From assembly GCA_963691655.1 (NCBI GenBank), contig OY829327.1:60214079-60278078 (forward strand): DNA of 64,000 bases. The letters run 5' to 3'. The DNA is from Toxonevra muliebris (lineage: Eukaryota > Arthropoda > Insecta > Diptera > Pallopteridae). Position numbers and translations under genes: made by a program. Under the pieces are notes generated by a model, which searched no databases, was not told the origin of the DNA, and saw nothing but the letters and a program-made list of their open reading frames with translations. Below, piece after piece: positions 33,601-48,600 of this stretch (the stretch's first letter is position 1; each line of letters starts with the position of its first letter).

Positions 33601-36600
33601 ACCCATTTTCGCTTGCCGTTGCGTTTTCGCAACACCAACTTCAAATATTTTTAAAATAGATAAGACTATATGTATCCCATTACGGTATTTATTTAAATGA
33701 TAATCTGAACTCTTGGCTTCACAATTTTTCTTGTAATTTTATTTTTATTTTTTTATTTTTGCAATTTTACACCAGCGCTTTTATCTTATTATTTGCATGT
33801 TAAAATGGGTCTAAAAAAATTCATTTTTTAAAATGGCTCGTAGAGTTATTAAAATCTTTTTTATTTCTTTAACAATCATATTCGTGTAACTAAAATACCA
33901 AAATGCAATACTAAAGACTATCGGATTGATTTTACCGTTTAAAATATTCCAGGTGTACCGGTCGTTGCTTTTTCGCAACAGGTTGCCCTTGATAACCTAG
34001 ACGTTCTAAAATTTTTTCAATTGGCTAAAAGTGATAAGTGAGATCTTAATAAGCGCCACATAAAAAATCATGAAGTTATCTGAACGATTTCGATGATTCG
34101 TCCATGATGGGTTAAAATGGGGTCGGATATTTGAAACAATTCTAATTAGCCTCCATGCTGGGTGTACCAATAGGAAGCATGTTACAGTACAACTGGTTAT
34201 TAAATACATTCAGACTACATTGATTCTACAATTTCAGCGCCAACTTATAAATGTCTTACTTTTAGAAAGCTTGATAATGGTCTGGTTTATGGATTGAATT
34301 TTGTACTGAATTTTAGTCTGAAATTGGTTTAACTTTTCCGTTTTTGCCCGTTTTTGATCTAGATTTTTGATCTGAATTTGGTTATTTTTTTTGGATTGAA
34401 CTTCGATCTGAAAAAAGCATATGAATTTTAGTTTGAAATTTGGTTGAAATTTCCGCCTAAATTTCTATCCGATTTTAGAAAATACCCATTTTAGAAAAAC
34501 CCAATTTGTCTCCAGTTGATATTTCTTTCCCATCTGTTGATAAGACAGTTCTTTTAGACTATATGAGAAATCTTAAAACATGGGCAAGGTCCGGCCCTGA
34601 TAACATTCCAGAATGTATTCTGAAAGAATGTTGCCAAGAACCATTCTTTAAATGTTGCCATTCTTTAAAATGTGGCCATTTCCCCGACGCTTGGAAGATC
34701 TCATACATTATTCCACTACACAAGTCTGGAAGTAAATCTTTAATTAACTACCGTGGCATAGCAAAACTCAGTGCCATTCCCAAACTTTTTGAACAAATTA
34801 TTTGCTCACATATCAGTTTCAATCTTTATAAATCTATTTCACCTTTTCAACATGGGTTTTTACCCGGCAAATCGACAACAACTAACTTTGTTGAATTCAC
34901 TTCAAGAGTGATTGAAGGCTTTGCCAATGGATTACAAACTGATGTTGTATACACCGACTTTAGTAAGGCTTTTGACGTAGTAAATCATAATTTGCTCTTG
35001 CTTAAATTACGTAATATTGGTTTCCCGCCACGGTTACTTAAATGGATTTCTTCTTACCTTGCAAATCGAACCCAGAGTGTTTTGTTCAAAGGTTGTAAAT
35101 CTAATAGTTTTCCTGTTACTTCGGGCGTCCCTCAGGGGAGCCACCTTGGTCCCATTCTTTTCTTACTCTTCATTAACGATTTACCTGATATTTTTCAGCA
35201 CTGTACAATTTTAATGTACGCTAATGATGTTAAATTATTTTATGCTTTGACGAATATTGATGACACTAAGTTACTTCAAAATGACTTAAATCAACTGTTT
35301 AGTTGGTGTAGCTTAAACTTAATTAAGCTGAATTTAAATAAATGTAAGCAAATGTCCTTTTCGCGTAAGCCTCCTTTATTATTTAACTATAATATTGATA
35401 ATCATAAGCTTGAAATTGTTTCAGCATTTGTGGATCTTGGTGTTACTATGAACCCCAACATTTTTTTATTACACACATTAACAAAATTATTAATATATAT
35501 AAATAGCACTTATCTTTTAAGCAGGTTAAATATCAATATACCTACGCACTCTACAAGGAACTATACTTTATTACGTTTGAAAACTTATAATAGTAATTAC
35601 TTAAAATTTGAACCTTTTAATAATGTCTGCATTGATTTTAATAAAGTTTATCACTTAATAAATTTTTCTGATTCGCTAATTTCGATTAAACATAAATTTC
35701 TTTCTGAAATTAACAATTCTCTCCATTATCCAGTCATTTTGTGCTTAGTGGAGCTCTCTCCCCTCGCGTTTTTGCTACCGTACGCGCTTCTGTTGTGTGA
35801 TCCGGGTCAGTCTACTACGGTAACCCATTCGTAGTTGGGAGCGCCCCTCGGTCGGCTGGGCGGGAGTGGGCGTGGGATTCGACGAAAAAAAAGGGTTGAA
35901 CAACTTTAAAATTCTCTTTTTGATTTAAGTTATGTATTTCAACTCCCAGAAAGTTTATAATATAATGGAGTATAATTGTTTTCTTCAAAATATATTAAAT
36001 TTAATCAGTTTAATTCTGTTTTTAGGTAAAGGCGGAAATCGCCAAAGAAAACGAGTTGAATGCTGTAATGAACCACATAGAACTATGTCATCTGACGGCG
36101 CACTAGCAGCAAATATTGCTGATGAACTTAAGCACGGCTACAGTGAAAAACAGAAGCAATTAAGTGATTGGTATTACATAAAATCAAAAACTGCTATTGT
36201 CGAAAAAGACAACATTACTACTCCAGGCAATAGTTCGAAAATTCAAAATAAATGCAATGAAATCGCCGAAGATGTAAGACAAAAAACTAATACGGTTATT
36301 TCCAATCAAGCTCAATCGCTTCCGCGTCCGTCTTCAACAGCTGTGGGTAGCGTGCAAAAAAAGTCAATCAAGTGGAATAATTTTGTGGTTACACCAAGAA
36401 TTGCATATACCACAACAAACATCGACACTTCCTATGACGATCCAAGTGATGCTATTAATCAGGCAGTAGGAGGCAGAGAAGGAAGAGATGATAGAAATGA
36501 TGTTATCCAACAACATAAATATGAAATTAACACATCACTGCCTCGAGAATGTTCGAATATTAAGCACGATAAAATTATGAGTCCTCCATATTGTGAGCCA

Positions 36601-39600
36601 CCTGATTATAACAAGTATCATAATTGGCTGATTGATTCGAATGACTCCATGCAGCATCAAACAACATTATCACAATGCATTTCAACAGACATTAATGTTG
36701 TAAGAAAAATGAACGTTAAGCAATTGAAAGAACAATATCAACAGCAGCAGACTTTATACGTAAATCAAAGTGCTGTGAAACATACCGACTATAGGGTTAA
36801 AAATAAAAACAAAGTTGGACTACAGTTAAGACACTGGGAAAACATTGGCAGCAGCAGCAGCAGCCAGAAAAAATCTAATGAGGATCTAACATGTTATCAG
36901 CAGCACAAGCAACAGCAACCACATAATTCATTACAAAACAATTGCAGTAATTGTGATTCCAAAAATAGCAACGATGAAGCCACCGCATTCACATGCACCA
37001 AAAATCGAAGTGGGAGAATAAAAACACAATACGGAAATGAAGATAATGTTGTTCAACAACAGCAATATCCAGATATTTCGTTGCATGTTATGCCTACATC
37101 CGCCCACCAGCAGCATCGTTCATTAATGCTAAATATGCAAAAACCACCTACACAACCAGACAATGGCGTAAATAACACTTCACCTACTCCTTCCATCCGA
37201 CGTTTCGTGGCACCACTTACAGCCACACCGCGCCCCGCTCTTAGGTCGAAACTTATACAAAAACGTCCAGATGATATAAGTTGCAGCAGTTTCGAACGAT
37301 TAAATCATGTTGGTATACCTACGAGTACTAATATAGACGCAGGAACTGAAAAACATTCTGAAATCAAGATTGAAAGCCAAAAACTGTCAACAACAAAAGA
37401 TAATGGACGTAATGACACGTTGGTTGTTTTAAAAACTAACACCAATCAAGATTGTAGTGCAAATACGGGCATAATTCAGCAACAAAGATGTGACTTCAAA
37501 GTTATTAACGACGACGGTGACGAATTCGAATGTGGTGAAACAACGCGGTCATCCGAAGCATGTGTTGAGCACAGAAGGACCTCGGTTGAGACATCGACTC
37601 AGCGAAAACTACGCCAACAACAGCAGCAAGTGCAAATGCAGCTGCAACAAAATCCATTAACACGACAACTGTTCGGTGTGGTTCAAGACGATGTAAGTCA
37701 TATTGATTAATAAAAAATTTTTAAAATTTTAAGAGAAAGAGAGAGAAATCTGGTAGGATTAATTTACAATAGATTTTTTCATTATGCGCTAATATACAGA
37801 GCGACTCTATATCGATGGTCAATGCAAAATGAAATATTATTGAAGGTCGAGACAAGTAGAAAATATTTTGAATGACGGGAAGACCATTATCAATCCCTTG
37901 CGAGCTACAGAGGTTTAAAGATTTTAGCGTCTTCTTTAAGTCTCTTTACTGTATTCTTTAAACTTTACAACAATTAACCCTTTTGGGACCACTTGTCACC
38001 AGTGACCCTAAATACATTTTTAAAAAAGGTTTGATATTTTTATCTAATTGACGGAATTAGAGTGACCTAAATTATGTGTCACCGGTGCCACTAAGGCCCT
38101 CAATGAAAACTTTTCAAAAACTTTTGGAAAATTAATGGGGATCGGGTTTGCTCTCTCGCTTTTAGTTTTTTACTTACGGGGCTCGCCGTAGCTTCGGCAA
38201 TTTAAAAACAAAAAACAAAAATATAAAATAAAAAATTTTCTACACGGCACCTGCTCTTGGCAGATAATGAGAAACCTTCAAGAGTGAAATAATAATGAAA
38301 CAAAAACATTAAATCAAGAAGGAAATGTTCATGTTATTCTATTTATATGAATTATATAAATGGAAAGTATATATATAAAAAACAAAAATACACTGCAAGA
38401 AGAAGCAAAGAAACATTTTTGGGAGGAGGGAATTTGTCTCCCCTTCTTAATGAGTCCTCATTTGGAGGAGAGAGTTTGGTTGCACTTTAGTTTGGTTGTA
38501 ATCAGTCATTATCATTTTCATAATCTCTAAACGCCTTATATAGCTAAATCACTCTTCTGGGAGTTTCTACCCTTTTCCTATACATGTGTTTGTAATATCT
38601 TTTATTTATTTTTATTTAGCGGAGATTAACTACATCAATATACGTTGTTTTTTGTTTTTTTAATTTTATATCATTCAACTAATTCAACTAATAAACACGT
38701 TAGCTCTAACATATTGGTGGGTTTATAATGGTGATGTTTATGTTGTTTCCCCAATGACAGAACAAAAGACCAAATAAGCATTCCCTTTCCTTTGTAAGTA
38801 TATACATACACATATATATATTTGTCCTTTTCATGGCCAACCTGCAAATGTAATTCACAATCAAAATAAGAGTATACAACTGAACGAGGTCACCTCTGTT
38901 CAAATGCTTTTTTTGGTAGCTTGCAATCGGAGAGTACAAAACACCGATTTGCGAAATGAATAAAGCTAACAGACAGAAGCCATGCCATATTCATGGCTGA
39001 ACTTACCAGAAAAGGTATCGCTTTAGATAATTCATAATCAGATTTGTTCTCCAGTAATGAGTAAAAAGGTTGAGATAAAAAATTTAGAATATACTATTAC
39101 ATTTTCGTTAGGTTTTCTGATTTAAGCATGCGCATTGCCTTGCACACACACACATATGAGTGTATGTATGTATTGCTCACAGATGTTTTGGTTCATTTAC
39201 CGGCATCGGGTGTACGTACAAGGGGATGAAATTGTTTGTGTGGTCCCCAATAAAAAAATTGACTTGATTGCACATATCAGGCACGTTCGCATGGGGCGGG
39301 GTTTTTGGGGGTCCTGCCCCGTCCGAAATCAGTCGAAAATGAATATTTGATTTTTTGCTCAGTTCACATATAATACAAAATAACACAAACAGTTTTTTCA
39401 GAGTGTTTTAGATTACAAAAGTTTAAAAGTTGGAAAGGAAAAATAACTACCTACGAATTTCTTATTGATAAAAATTTTTTATTTTTTATAACTTTAAATG
39501 GAAATTGTCTAAAATATCGGCTTAACATTAAAAAAAACGGCTTCAGGGGGTATCCTGAATTAGAAAGTTAAAAAGTTTTTTTTCTGATTTTTTTTTTTAG

Positions 39601-42600
39601 CAGGGACAAAAGAAATTAACCCATTGAACTTCAAAGTATGTATATTTTTGTAAGAGAGGGCACCAAGGTGGACATAGTATTGAGATAATGCACTAGAACT
39701 CAATCTGAAGTGCTATATATCGTATGAAAGTACAACAGGTTGAGGATCTTTTCGCCACAGAGAGAAATTTTCATTTTGCCCACAAAAATTCTTTCAAGTA
39801 TATTTCAAAATTGTTAAAAATTTCGATATTCAAAAAAATGACCACAAGAAGGAAATCACTTTAAAATTCACTGAAAAATGTGAAAAATCAAAAATAAATA
39901 CCATGTAAAGATTTTGAAGCCAATTTTCTATTTTATTATTATAATTATTCAGAGAAATAGCATACAAATTTTAGGCAGAATCATCTGAGTCACAGATCGG
40001 GAATGTGTACCAGAGGCCGCTGATTTTGGCGCACTTTATACCTAAAACACAATTAAGCTTTGCGGCTGCTTTGCTTTGACGTTTAAAGTAGAATCGTATG
40101 CATTCACTCATAGCAAAACACAATTTGGCCTCAGGCTTTAGATCGTAAATACGATCAATGCAGCTGAAACGCTGCGAGTAGAGCTACTTTCTACTTTCAA
40201 GGCTTTTTGGCAGTTATTGTGGTTGTTCGATGTTATTATTTTTTTCTAAGTGCGAATCGGAAAAAAAGAAAATACGGGTGTTGTGCTTAAAAATTATAGA
40301 TTAAATATGTAAAATTAAATATTACTTGTTATGAATAAAATTAATTCTTTTGCGGCTCATTTAATTTCTTTGGTGCGTGAGTATGATTTTTTGTATGAGT
40401 TCTCGTATCCACGCTATGCCATGAGTAGGGAAATGGTATCGAGGGAAAGTATCGATACTATACTCATTTGAAGTATCGGCCGAAAAGTATCTGGTACTTA
40501 AAAGTATCGACATAAATGTACTCGATACCTAAAGTATCGGGTTTCGATACCTAATGTAAAAAAAATCATAAGATGAGCTTAACAAATTTGCGAATTATGT
40601 GTAAATTTTTGGTTTTTTGAATTTTTTTGAAATATATATATATACATACATATATAAACAATTCATATATAGTACCTATGTACATAAAAAAAGTATATAT
40701 TTATTTCATATAGATACATATCGCACCCTAACTACAAAAGTGGCACAACCGACCGATCCTCTGTTAAACAATTTCGCTACTTCTGTTGTTCAAGCACGTA
40801 TCTCCAAAAGTACCACTGCGCAGGTTTGAAAAGCAACTTTCGTGTTCAAGTGGAGAAACGAGGTTGAAGAATTGAGAATTGTGGTTTTGGAGATATCGTC
40901 AGTCAATTTTTTTTATCGGAACAAAAAAGGTTTTCCAAATATCTTGGAAACTAGGAACTCGATTTGAAAAAACAGTATATGAAATTAAAGATATTATTGA
41001 TTCGATTGGATAAATAGTTTTGGCACAATTAAGTAAATTATAAGAATGTGTACAAATACACACCTTGGTTGGTAATGGCAAAACCAACGAGCTGATAAAA
41101 AATTGCCACAGCCGTTCGGAATCGGCGTTAAACTGTAGGTCCTACCATCGCCACCCGAGTTCTATTCTCGGCTTGGGTATGTTTCTTATCTATCTTTCTT
41201 TCTCTCTTCCTTTCTCTCTTTCTTGGGGCTTTGGTNNNNNNNNNNNNNNNNNNNNNNNNNNNNNNNNNNNNNNNNNNNNNNNNNNNNNNNNNNNNNNNNN
41301 NNNNNNNNNNNNNNNNNNNNNNNNNNNNNNNNNNNNNNNNNNNNNNNNNNNNNNNNNNNNNNNNNNNNNNNNNNNNNNNNNNNNNNNNNNNNNNNNNNNN
41401 NNNNNNNNNNNNNNNNNNNNNNNNNNNNNNNNNNNTGGTACAGTAGATCTTATAGGTCGCAGTGTCTGACTATCGAGTCGTCCTTCCTTCAAATAATATC
41501 AAAATAAATTGCCAAGAAATTTGGAGTTTTTTTTTAATATTTTTAAACAAAATTTCGAATTACAAAAATTAGGAAAACGTAATAATTTGCTCTGCCGGCG
41601 GGAAAGATCCAACTCGTAATTCTTGGGGAGCTATAAAATTCATTAAAATAGAATTTTGGAAAACTTTTTTGAGAAGAAGAAGAGAATTTAATACTGAAGA
41701 AAAAAAACTTTGGTTTGATTTAGGTCATTTAGTTTTTTAGCTATCACGCCCACCAATTTAGAAAATTGGAGAAAACGCACTTCAAAGTTTCCAATTGCAC
41801 CAAGAATCTGAGCAAAACTAACCGTTCATGTTTCGTATTTTTGAAAATATTTAGAATTGGTCTATGTAACTTTGTAAATATATTCTTAAATAGTATATCT
41901 ATCGATTTAGCAAAAAAAAAACAATTTTTTGGACCTTCTAATTCAGGACACCTTAAGTGACACCACTGCTCCTTCCTAATGCCGGTTTAAAACATCAGCA
42001 TCCCCACGAACTTATTTCTCTTCATTAAAAGAAATTCTCTTCACATTATTCATACTCACTGTTATACTTTCTTATGTTTTTCGTTCAATTTACACACAAA
42101 CTTTTGGTATACATCCTTGGCACTGTTTTACGAGCATTTCAGTTTATCTTCCGAGCTCATTCAATTCAGTTCGGCATCATCTCTACTGCGTACATAATTT
42201 TTCTGTCTAACTGAAAGTATCTATTCTTTCTCCAATTTACTGTTTAAAGATTTAATCATATTCAAAGTGAATAAATTTGTGGTTGATCAGTGATTAGAAG
42301 TAAACTATTTTAATTTTTCGAAATAAAAGTGTTCTGTAGTTATAAATAAATTGAGTAAGATAATGAAAAAGGACAAAAAAAATATCCAAAATCATATTTT
42401 GTATATAAATTATGAAAATAGTGATAAATAAAAAAGTGTAACCTTTTTCAAAAATAAATAAGAGTATCGAGTATTGTTGATAAACTCGATATTTTAAACA
42501 AATTATATGTACACACATAATTCTATCCAAAAAACTTATTCTGATGTTTCATAAACTCGATGCAAGTCAAATTAACTAATATCTTCCATATGTTAATTTG

Positions 42601-45600
42601 CAAAACTTCGTACAGGAAAAATACTTAGTAAATATTTGCAATCGCCCATCATAAAAGCTATCTGAAAAAATGTTTGTTGGCTATTTGTGTACCTCGACAG
42701 CGTCATGTATCACAACTTGAAGTGGTGTATTGAGTTCTATACAAAGACTCTTCGCGTTTCCGAAACCATTCACGAGCAGTACTTATTGTTCCACATACCA
42801 ATTGATATAAATAAAAATAAAAATATTTTGATGGTATAAATTTCTGCAGTGGACTGCTACGCAGAGGTGCCCGGGTTCAAATCTTGTCACGCTCAAAAAA
42901 TAGAAAATTTAAATTTTTCTACATACATCTCTTGACTGGCAACGTCAAACCTCCAAGAGTAAAAATTACCTATGAAAAGCTTTTTACTTCACCATTTGGA
43001 CTCGGCATAAATCGTGTATAAATATAACTCACATAACATGAATGAATGTAAAAAGCTCGGCCTAGACCCTCCCGATGGGCCTGCATACGCATAAAAAATG
43101 CAAATGCATAGATAGTTAGATTTTTATTAAAAAAATATTTTTTAAGCCATATTTTTTTATGTTAAACGAAGAACATATACGGAAAAGGAAACTAAGAAGA
43201 AAAGTATCGCCTTAAGTAAAAGTCAAAACAAAGATAATACTCCAACTAAGAAAAGCCCAAAAAATCTTGGCGACAAAATAATTACTGTGAGTGCAAGAGC
43301 AGCTCAAATTCGAAAAAATTTTCACAAAAATATTGGATCATTCGATTGTAGTTTTTTAGTCCACTGAGTAAAAAACATCTCAAAAATAAGATTTTTATGA
43401 TATTCTATTGATAGTTCCAGTTTATCAAGGAAATTTGTGGTGTTATTTTTTAATCATGATTTGAAAAGCTAAAATCTCTGCATAGTTTCTAAAGTTAAAA
43501 TTGACCAATTTTTGGAGAGAAAATCTAGAAAATATGTGAAAATATGGCCTTGTATTTTTTCTCAATTTTATAAGGCACCTTTCTTTATAGGAATATGCCA
43601 AAACATGCTCCGCTATTTTCCGCTCTCAGGAAATAATTCAATTTGAAAATAGTTCTGAACAGGGTTCGGACTTTACCACGATCGTAGTAAATTTACAACG
43701 TTTTTCGCAAAATTTTAAAATCTACTTTATAACTCCGCTTGAGCTGAAATCTAATACAAATTTTTTCGTTGCATACCACTTACGCAAACAGGTCTAATAC
43801 CACTGTTTTCCAAAAAATGCACAGATGTCAAATGCGTGATTATAGTAACTCTTTTACTTGATGAGCTTGCCAAAGAAGAGAGACATCAGTTATATGCAAA
43901 AATTGTTTAAATAAAAAATCGCTACAATAGAACTTCCATTAGAAAAAAAGAAACTGAATGTAAAAATCAAAGGTATCTACCGAGAGCTGTAAAAAACCGC
44001 TGTTTTTTTTAATATACATATTGCTGTTAAAAAATATTTATTTTCTTAATTTATGGGTTTTTTAAATTTAATATGAAAATTTTTGGTTTGCTACGCTTTT
44101 TTCTATTATTTACTACGATATTAGATATCCAAGGTCCGAACCCTGGTTCTGAACACGATTTTTTCGACAAAAAGTGGGAGTAAACTTTTCTGTTAACCCT
44201 AAAAGTATGCAATCATGCCGAAAAATTAATGAAAGTCTAAAAAGTCAAAAGTTGCATTCATTAATATCACTTTCATATCAACATTAAAGGATTCCAATAG
44301 AAATTCTTTAACTTTCTGGAAAATCCAATATCAACAAAACTAAATAAGTTAAATTTCTTGAAGATCAAACCGCCCGATATCCTGTATACTGCGATAAAAT
44401 ATGGGAAAAAAATATTTTTATTAAAATGCAAGTTAAATATTTTTTATTTTATTTAATATATATTTATAGTTTGTCTAGTTTCACGACGTTTATGATTATT
44501 TGCAAATAGTGCAATAAATTTTTTTAAATTACATAAAGGAAGAAGAAAAAGTGCAATAATATAAAAATATTGGCAACTACACTAAATAATTTCCTAAAAG
44601 AACAATGTCATATATAAACAAATTGTAAACACACAAATAAATTATTCAATGTATTCCAATGTACAAATATATAAAAGCAAAACAATATTAAAAGATTAAA
44701 GTCATAAACTATGACAACAATACTATGTGGAAACACAAAGCATTAAATATTGGAGAATAATATGCTCAATCGCATATAATTTGACGAAATATGTGAAATA
44801 ATTGAAGAATTAGTGTGGCACAACTGACTCCAATATAGGTTGCCCGCAATCTGTGCTGGGTTGCCCCAGAGGGGAACCATCAGCACCCAAGACTCCGAAG
44901 ACTCCAGTGTGGCCTCTTGAGCCCGAACTTCCGCTTGAATCACAATGGGCTGACGGTGTTACAGAAGGGTATTGGGACCAAGGAGGTCCATGGGTATGTT
45001 TTTAATTTTTCAAAAACATTCATAAATCAAACAAATATTTTATATGTGTACGTTTTTTTTAAGCTAAAAGAGTCATTTGAAAAATATTGTGATTTTACAA
45101 CCAAATCTGCTTATGGTTACATTTGAGTGTTTTTATTTTTCTCCTTTTTTTTTTTTTGGTTGTAACGTAACCAATTTCGCAGCCAGAATTTTTTAATAAT
45201 TACCACAACCAAAATACTTTTTTGGTTTTTTTTGTGCTTATTCATAACCATTTTCGAAACTAAATAACTTTTTTTATTATCTATTAATATTTTTTCCATT
45301 TGCGTTTGTATTACATAAAATTCTGATGTGCCACATTCGTTTTCAGCGTCAAATAATCTGCAAGATCACCTACTTCACTAAATAATATTAGCGTCACTCT
45401 GTTATGGGTGTGCGAGAAATGTTTGATTACGATATTAGTTATATGTAACCCAAAAAAAAAAAAAAAAAAATTATTTAGTAATTGTTATGGGTAGCCAGAA
45501 AAAATGTTAAAATGTTAAGCTGCGATATTAGTTATAGGCAGGGAGCACATTAGGAGGAATTCTCCTCTTTTTTCCTGCATAATTCTACATGATAGCCAAT

Positions 45601-48600
45601 AAAATACATATGTGTTTCAAGCCCCCTGATTTCAAATATATATGTTTTATTTTGCCTTTTCTTCTATTTTTAAAGAAGCTTGACTTTTTCACTGATTATT
45701 ACCCTTTTCGACATATTTTTATAGCGCTGGAAATTGCTGCTTGAGTAACTCCCAATATTATTGCAAGATCTTCAACATTTCTAATTCTTCTTCTTTGAAC
45801 TTTTTCAATTAGCCAGGGCGTTCCTTGTTTTCCGTGTCAAAATCTCCACTTTTAAAGCGTCGAAACCAGAATTCAATTATTTTGATAGTATATTCACCGT
45901 AAATTTCCGACAGCAATCGATGATTTTCTGCAGCACTTTTTTCCGAATTAACATAGCGCCGCTTTAGACAACTAATGTTAATGTTATACCAAAAAATCCA
46001 ACATTTTGTCAAAACAGTACTGCTGCTATTAACCGTGACATAAATTTGAAGTTTCATACGATTTTGACGTTTGTGTATTCAAAAATGGCGCAAGTTAGGC
46101 TTAATTGAAGCAAAATAATTAGTTTTATAAATATATATCAAGAATATAAGTGCTTATGAAATTATACAAGAGAAAAATATAAAAGAATTGATTTGAAAAG
46201 AAAAGCGTGTTAGAAAATGATAAAAAATTTAGCGCATACTTTGTGTTTACTGTTAAACGCATTTTATAAAATGAAATGCCTAAACATAATTTGCCCGCTT
46301 CCTTCCTATTTTGAAAGCCATCAGCTGCTCTGACACTAACATGAACATTACTATGAAGACGAGACGCTATGTAAAGAAGAAGAGCAGAACTTCCCGCAAA
46401 TGGTGTTTATTTGGCACGTATGCTGACATGTTTGCAACGCAAAAAGGTTGTTTATTATTATTTATTATTTTTGTTTACACTTGGGCAAAATAAAAGCTAA
46501 ATGAGTACCTTAAATACGAAAATAGTTACAGTATTGCCAGATGTGATTCAGTACAATTTACGGCATCAATTGTAAATCCCTCATTTTCAAGTTGTACACC
46601 CAATAGTTTTTTAACCATTGTGCCTTTCTAATCGTTTACTAATTTTAATGGCTGATATTTTGTAAATGAAAGTATTAAATCTAAAAAACGAGAGCGCAAA
46701 TAATAGGTCTGTTCACGTACTGTCCCACAATACGAAAAAATTATGTTCGAGACTGCTATGATGAAGTTCTTCTAGCCTAGTGGTTAGTGTGTTGGACGCT
46801 CGACACGCTCAAAAAATCAAAAATAGAAAATAAAAATTTTTCAACATGGCACCACCTCTTGGCTGGCAATGGCAAACCTCCAAGACTAAAAAAATGCCAA
46901 TGAAAAGCTTTTCACTTCGCCGTTTGGATTCGGCATAAAACTGTAGGTCCTTTCCATTCGTGTATAAGTATAACTCACACAACATGAATGGATGCGAAAG
47001 CTCAGCCTTGGCCTCCAGGGGCTGTTGTGCCATAATAGTAGTAGTAGTATGCGTAACGCTTGCATAAACATATTTCTTACAAAAATTTTTAAAAAACTGT
47101 AAAACTGTATATTTCGCGGTATCAATTTTTTCAATGAAAATTAACAAGGAAAGCAATTTATCCATCATCTAAATCGTCTTCGTTCTCCATTTTCATATCT
47201 CCTTCTGTAGTTGTATTGAATTTGTGCTTTGAATTAATTTGACGAAGCGATTTCAGATTTGCTATGAGATATATATAGAAATCAACGCATGGATATTTCA
47301 AGTTACATTTGACGGCAAGAATCGCCTTCAATGTTTCCACTTCTTTCAAAAGTATACTCAGAACGAGTTGCTATTGTTCTTTCAGACGTTTTGCATTGCG
47401 ATTGATAAATTTAAATTTCGTAGCGCTGAAATTTTTATATTTTTTTCTTAGTATAAACGCGGTATTTTGGTAAAAAAGGCGGTATGTGATTTTGGAGTTG
47501 AAAAATCGATATACTACAGCGAAAAACTGTATAGATACGAGCGTTAAGTATACACGATTTATTAATTATTTGGTTAGTTTTTGCAAGAGATTTTCCAACT
47601 GAAACATCACTAAAACTTTACTATTCCAGTTCTCTTCACGAATATCTATTCAGCTACTAGATAAGTTTACTAGTCTAGTTTATCCACATCACCGACTAAG
47701 CAGGGCCTCCTCCAAACTACACAGAAACTATTTTACTAAATTAACTAATTTTTTTTTTTATTATTTTATTTATTGAATCACTTATAAAAAAGTCTAACAA
47801 AAATTATTCAAATCTTAAATCTAATGTAATTTAACCCGCAACAGCGCTACACGCACTTTCCATATAAACATTTGACAACAACGAATTTGACCTCAGTGAG
47901 TGTTATTTTAAAGCAACCCTGAACTTTTTCGGTCCAAAACTTAATAAAATTTTATGGGACTGGTAGATTAATAGAAACGTACTTTCTGACTCCGAAATTC
48001 TTAACATATAAGCTTCAGCCCACTTTTGGGCATCAAAGTTCTCAAAGGAGAAGACATGGTATTTCTTTTGACTCAAATAAAATTGGCAAAAGTTTTGTTT
48101 TGAGAAAAACGAGTTTAAAGTTTTGACTATCGGTTTTTAACATATAAAATATACTTCATCTTCTTTATGATGGCTGACCGTAATTTGAAAGTTTACAGAT
48201 TAGTCAGCAATGATTAAGAGTTAACCAGGAGGTGCTGGACGAAGCCATAGCTAAGCCTTTCTGAACGGCCGAAAGGGAAGTCGAAGAGCCGCGCGACTGT
48301 TTTCGCCTGACTGACACTCGGCGCTATTATCGTCTATATCTACGAAAGCACTCCGCGTCTCTGAAATGTTTACAAAATACTTTCGAAATATAATACTTTT
48401 AAATGGCACACTTTTTTAAAAATCTATTTCTCCAAACCAATAAATTGCAGGGCCTGCTTAAGAAAATATGAAGAATTTAAGACCCAAAATATGAAATATT
48501 TCATAAGTTAAACGTTCAAATTTTACAAAAAATATTCTACAGACTTTAATTACTAAAAGCTGAACGACTTCAAATTCCCCGCAAAAAGTAGCTCATTCCC

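Larger units (their letters stand above)
37693..44813. other. Intron 4 of the NLR-like gene (7.1 kb)
   Basis: Holds SINE pieces, a piggyBac end, a GTATCGATAC-rich repeat and the assembly gap, listed separately. Between these (38310-40430, 41440-42830, 43100-44813) I see no coding frame or structured element. At 39286-39337 a G/C-rich string (ATGGGGCGGGGTTTTTGGGG) resembles G-rich hAT-like MITEs seen elsewhere. Confidence 0.45.

Noticed and set aside
35932..36025. ATG and open frame extending exon 4 upstream
   Set aside because: A good acceptor (CTGTTTTTAG) at 36025 joins exon 3 in phase; the upstream part is compositionally intronic.
41065..41507. Open frames running through the N gap
   Set aside because: Created by unknown bases; no evidence of coding sequence on either side, which is SINE body.
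44917..45126. Open frame starting [11 protein letters not shown]
   Set aside because: It reads exon 5 in another frame and runs past its strong donor; it does not match the phase of exons 4 and 6.
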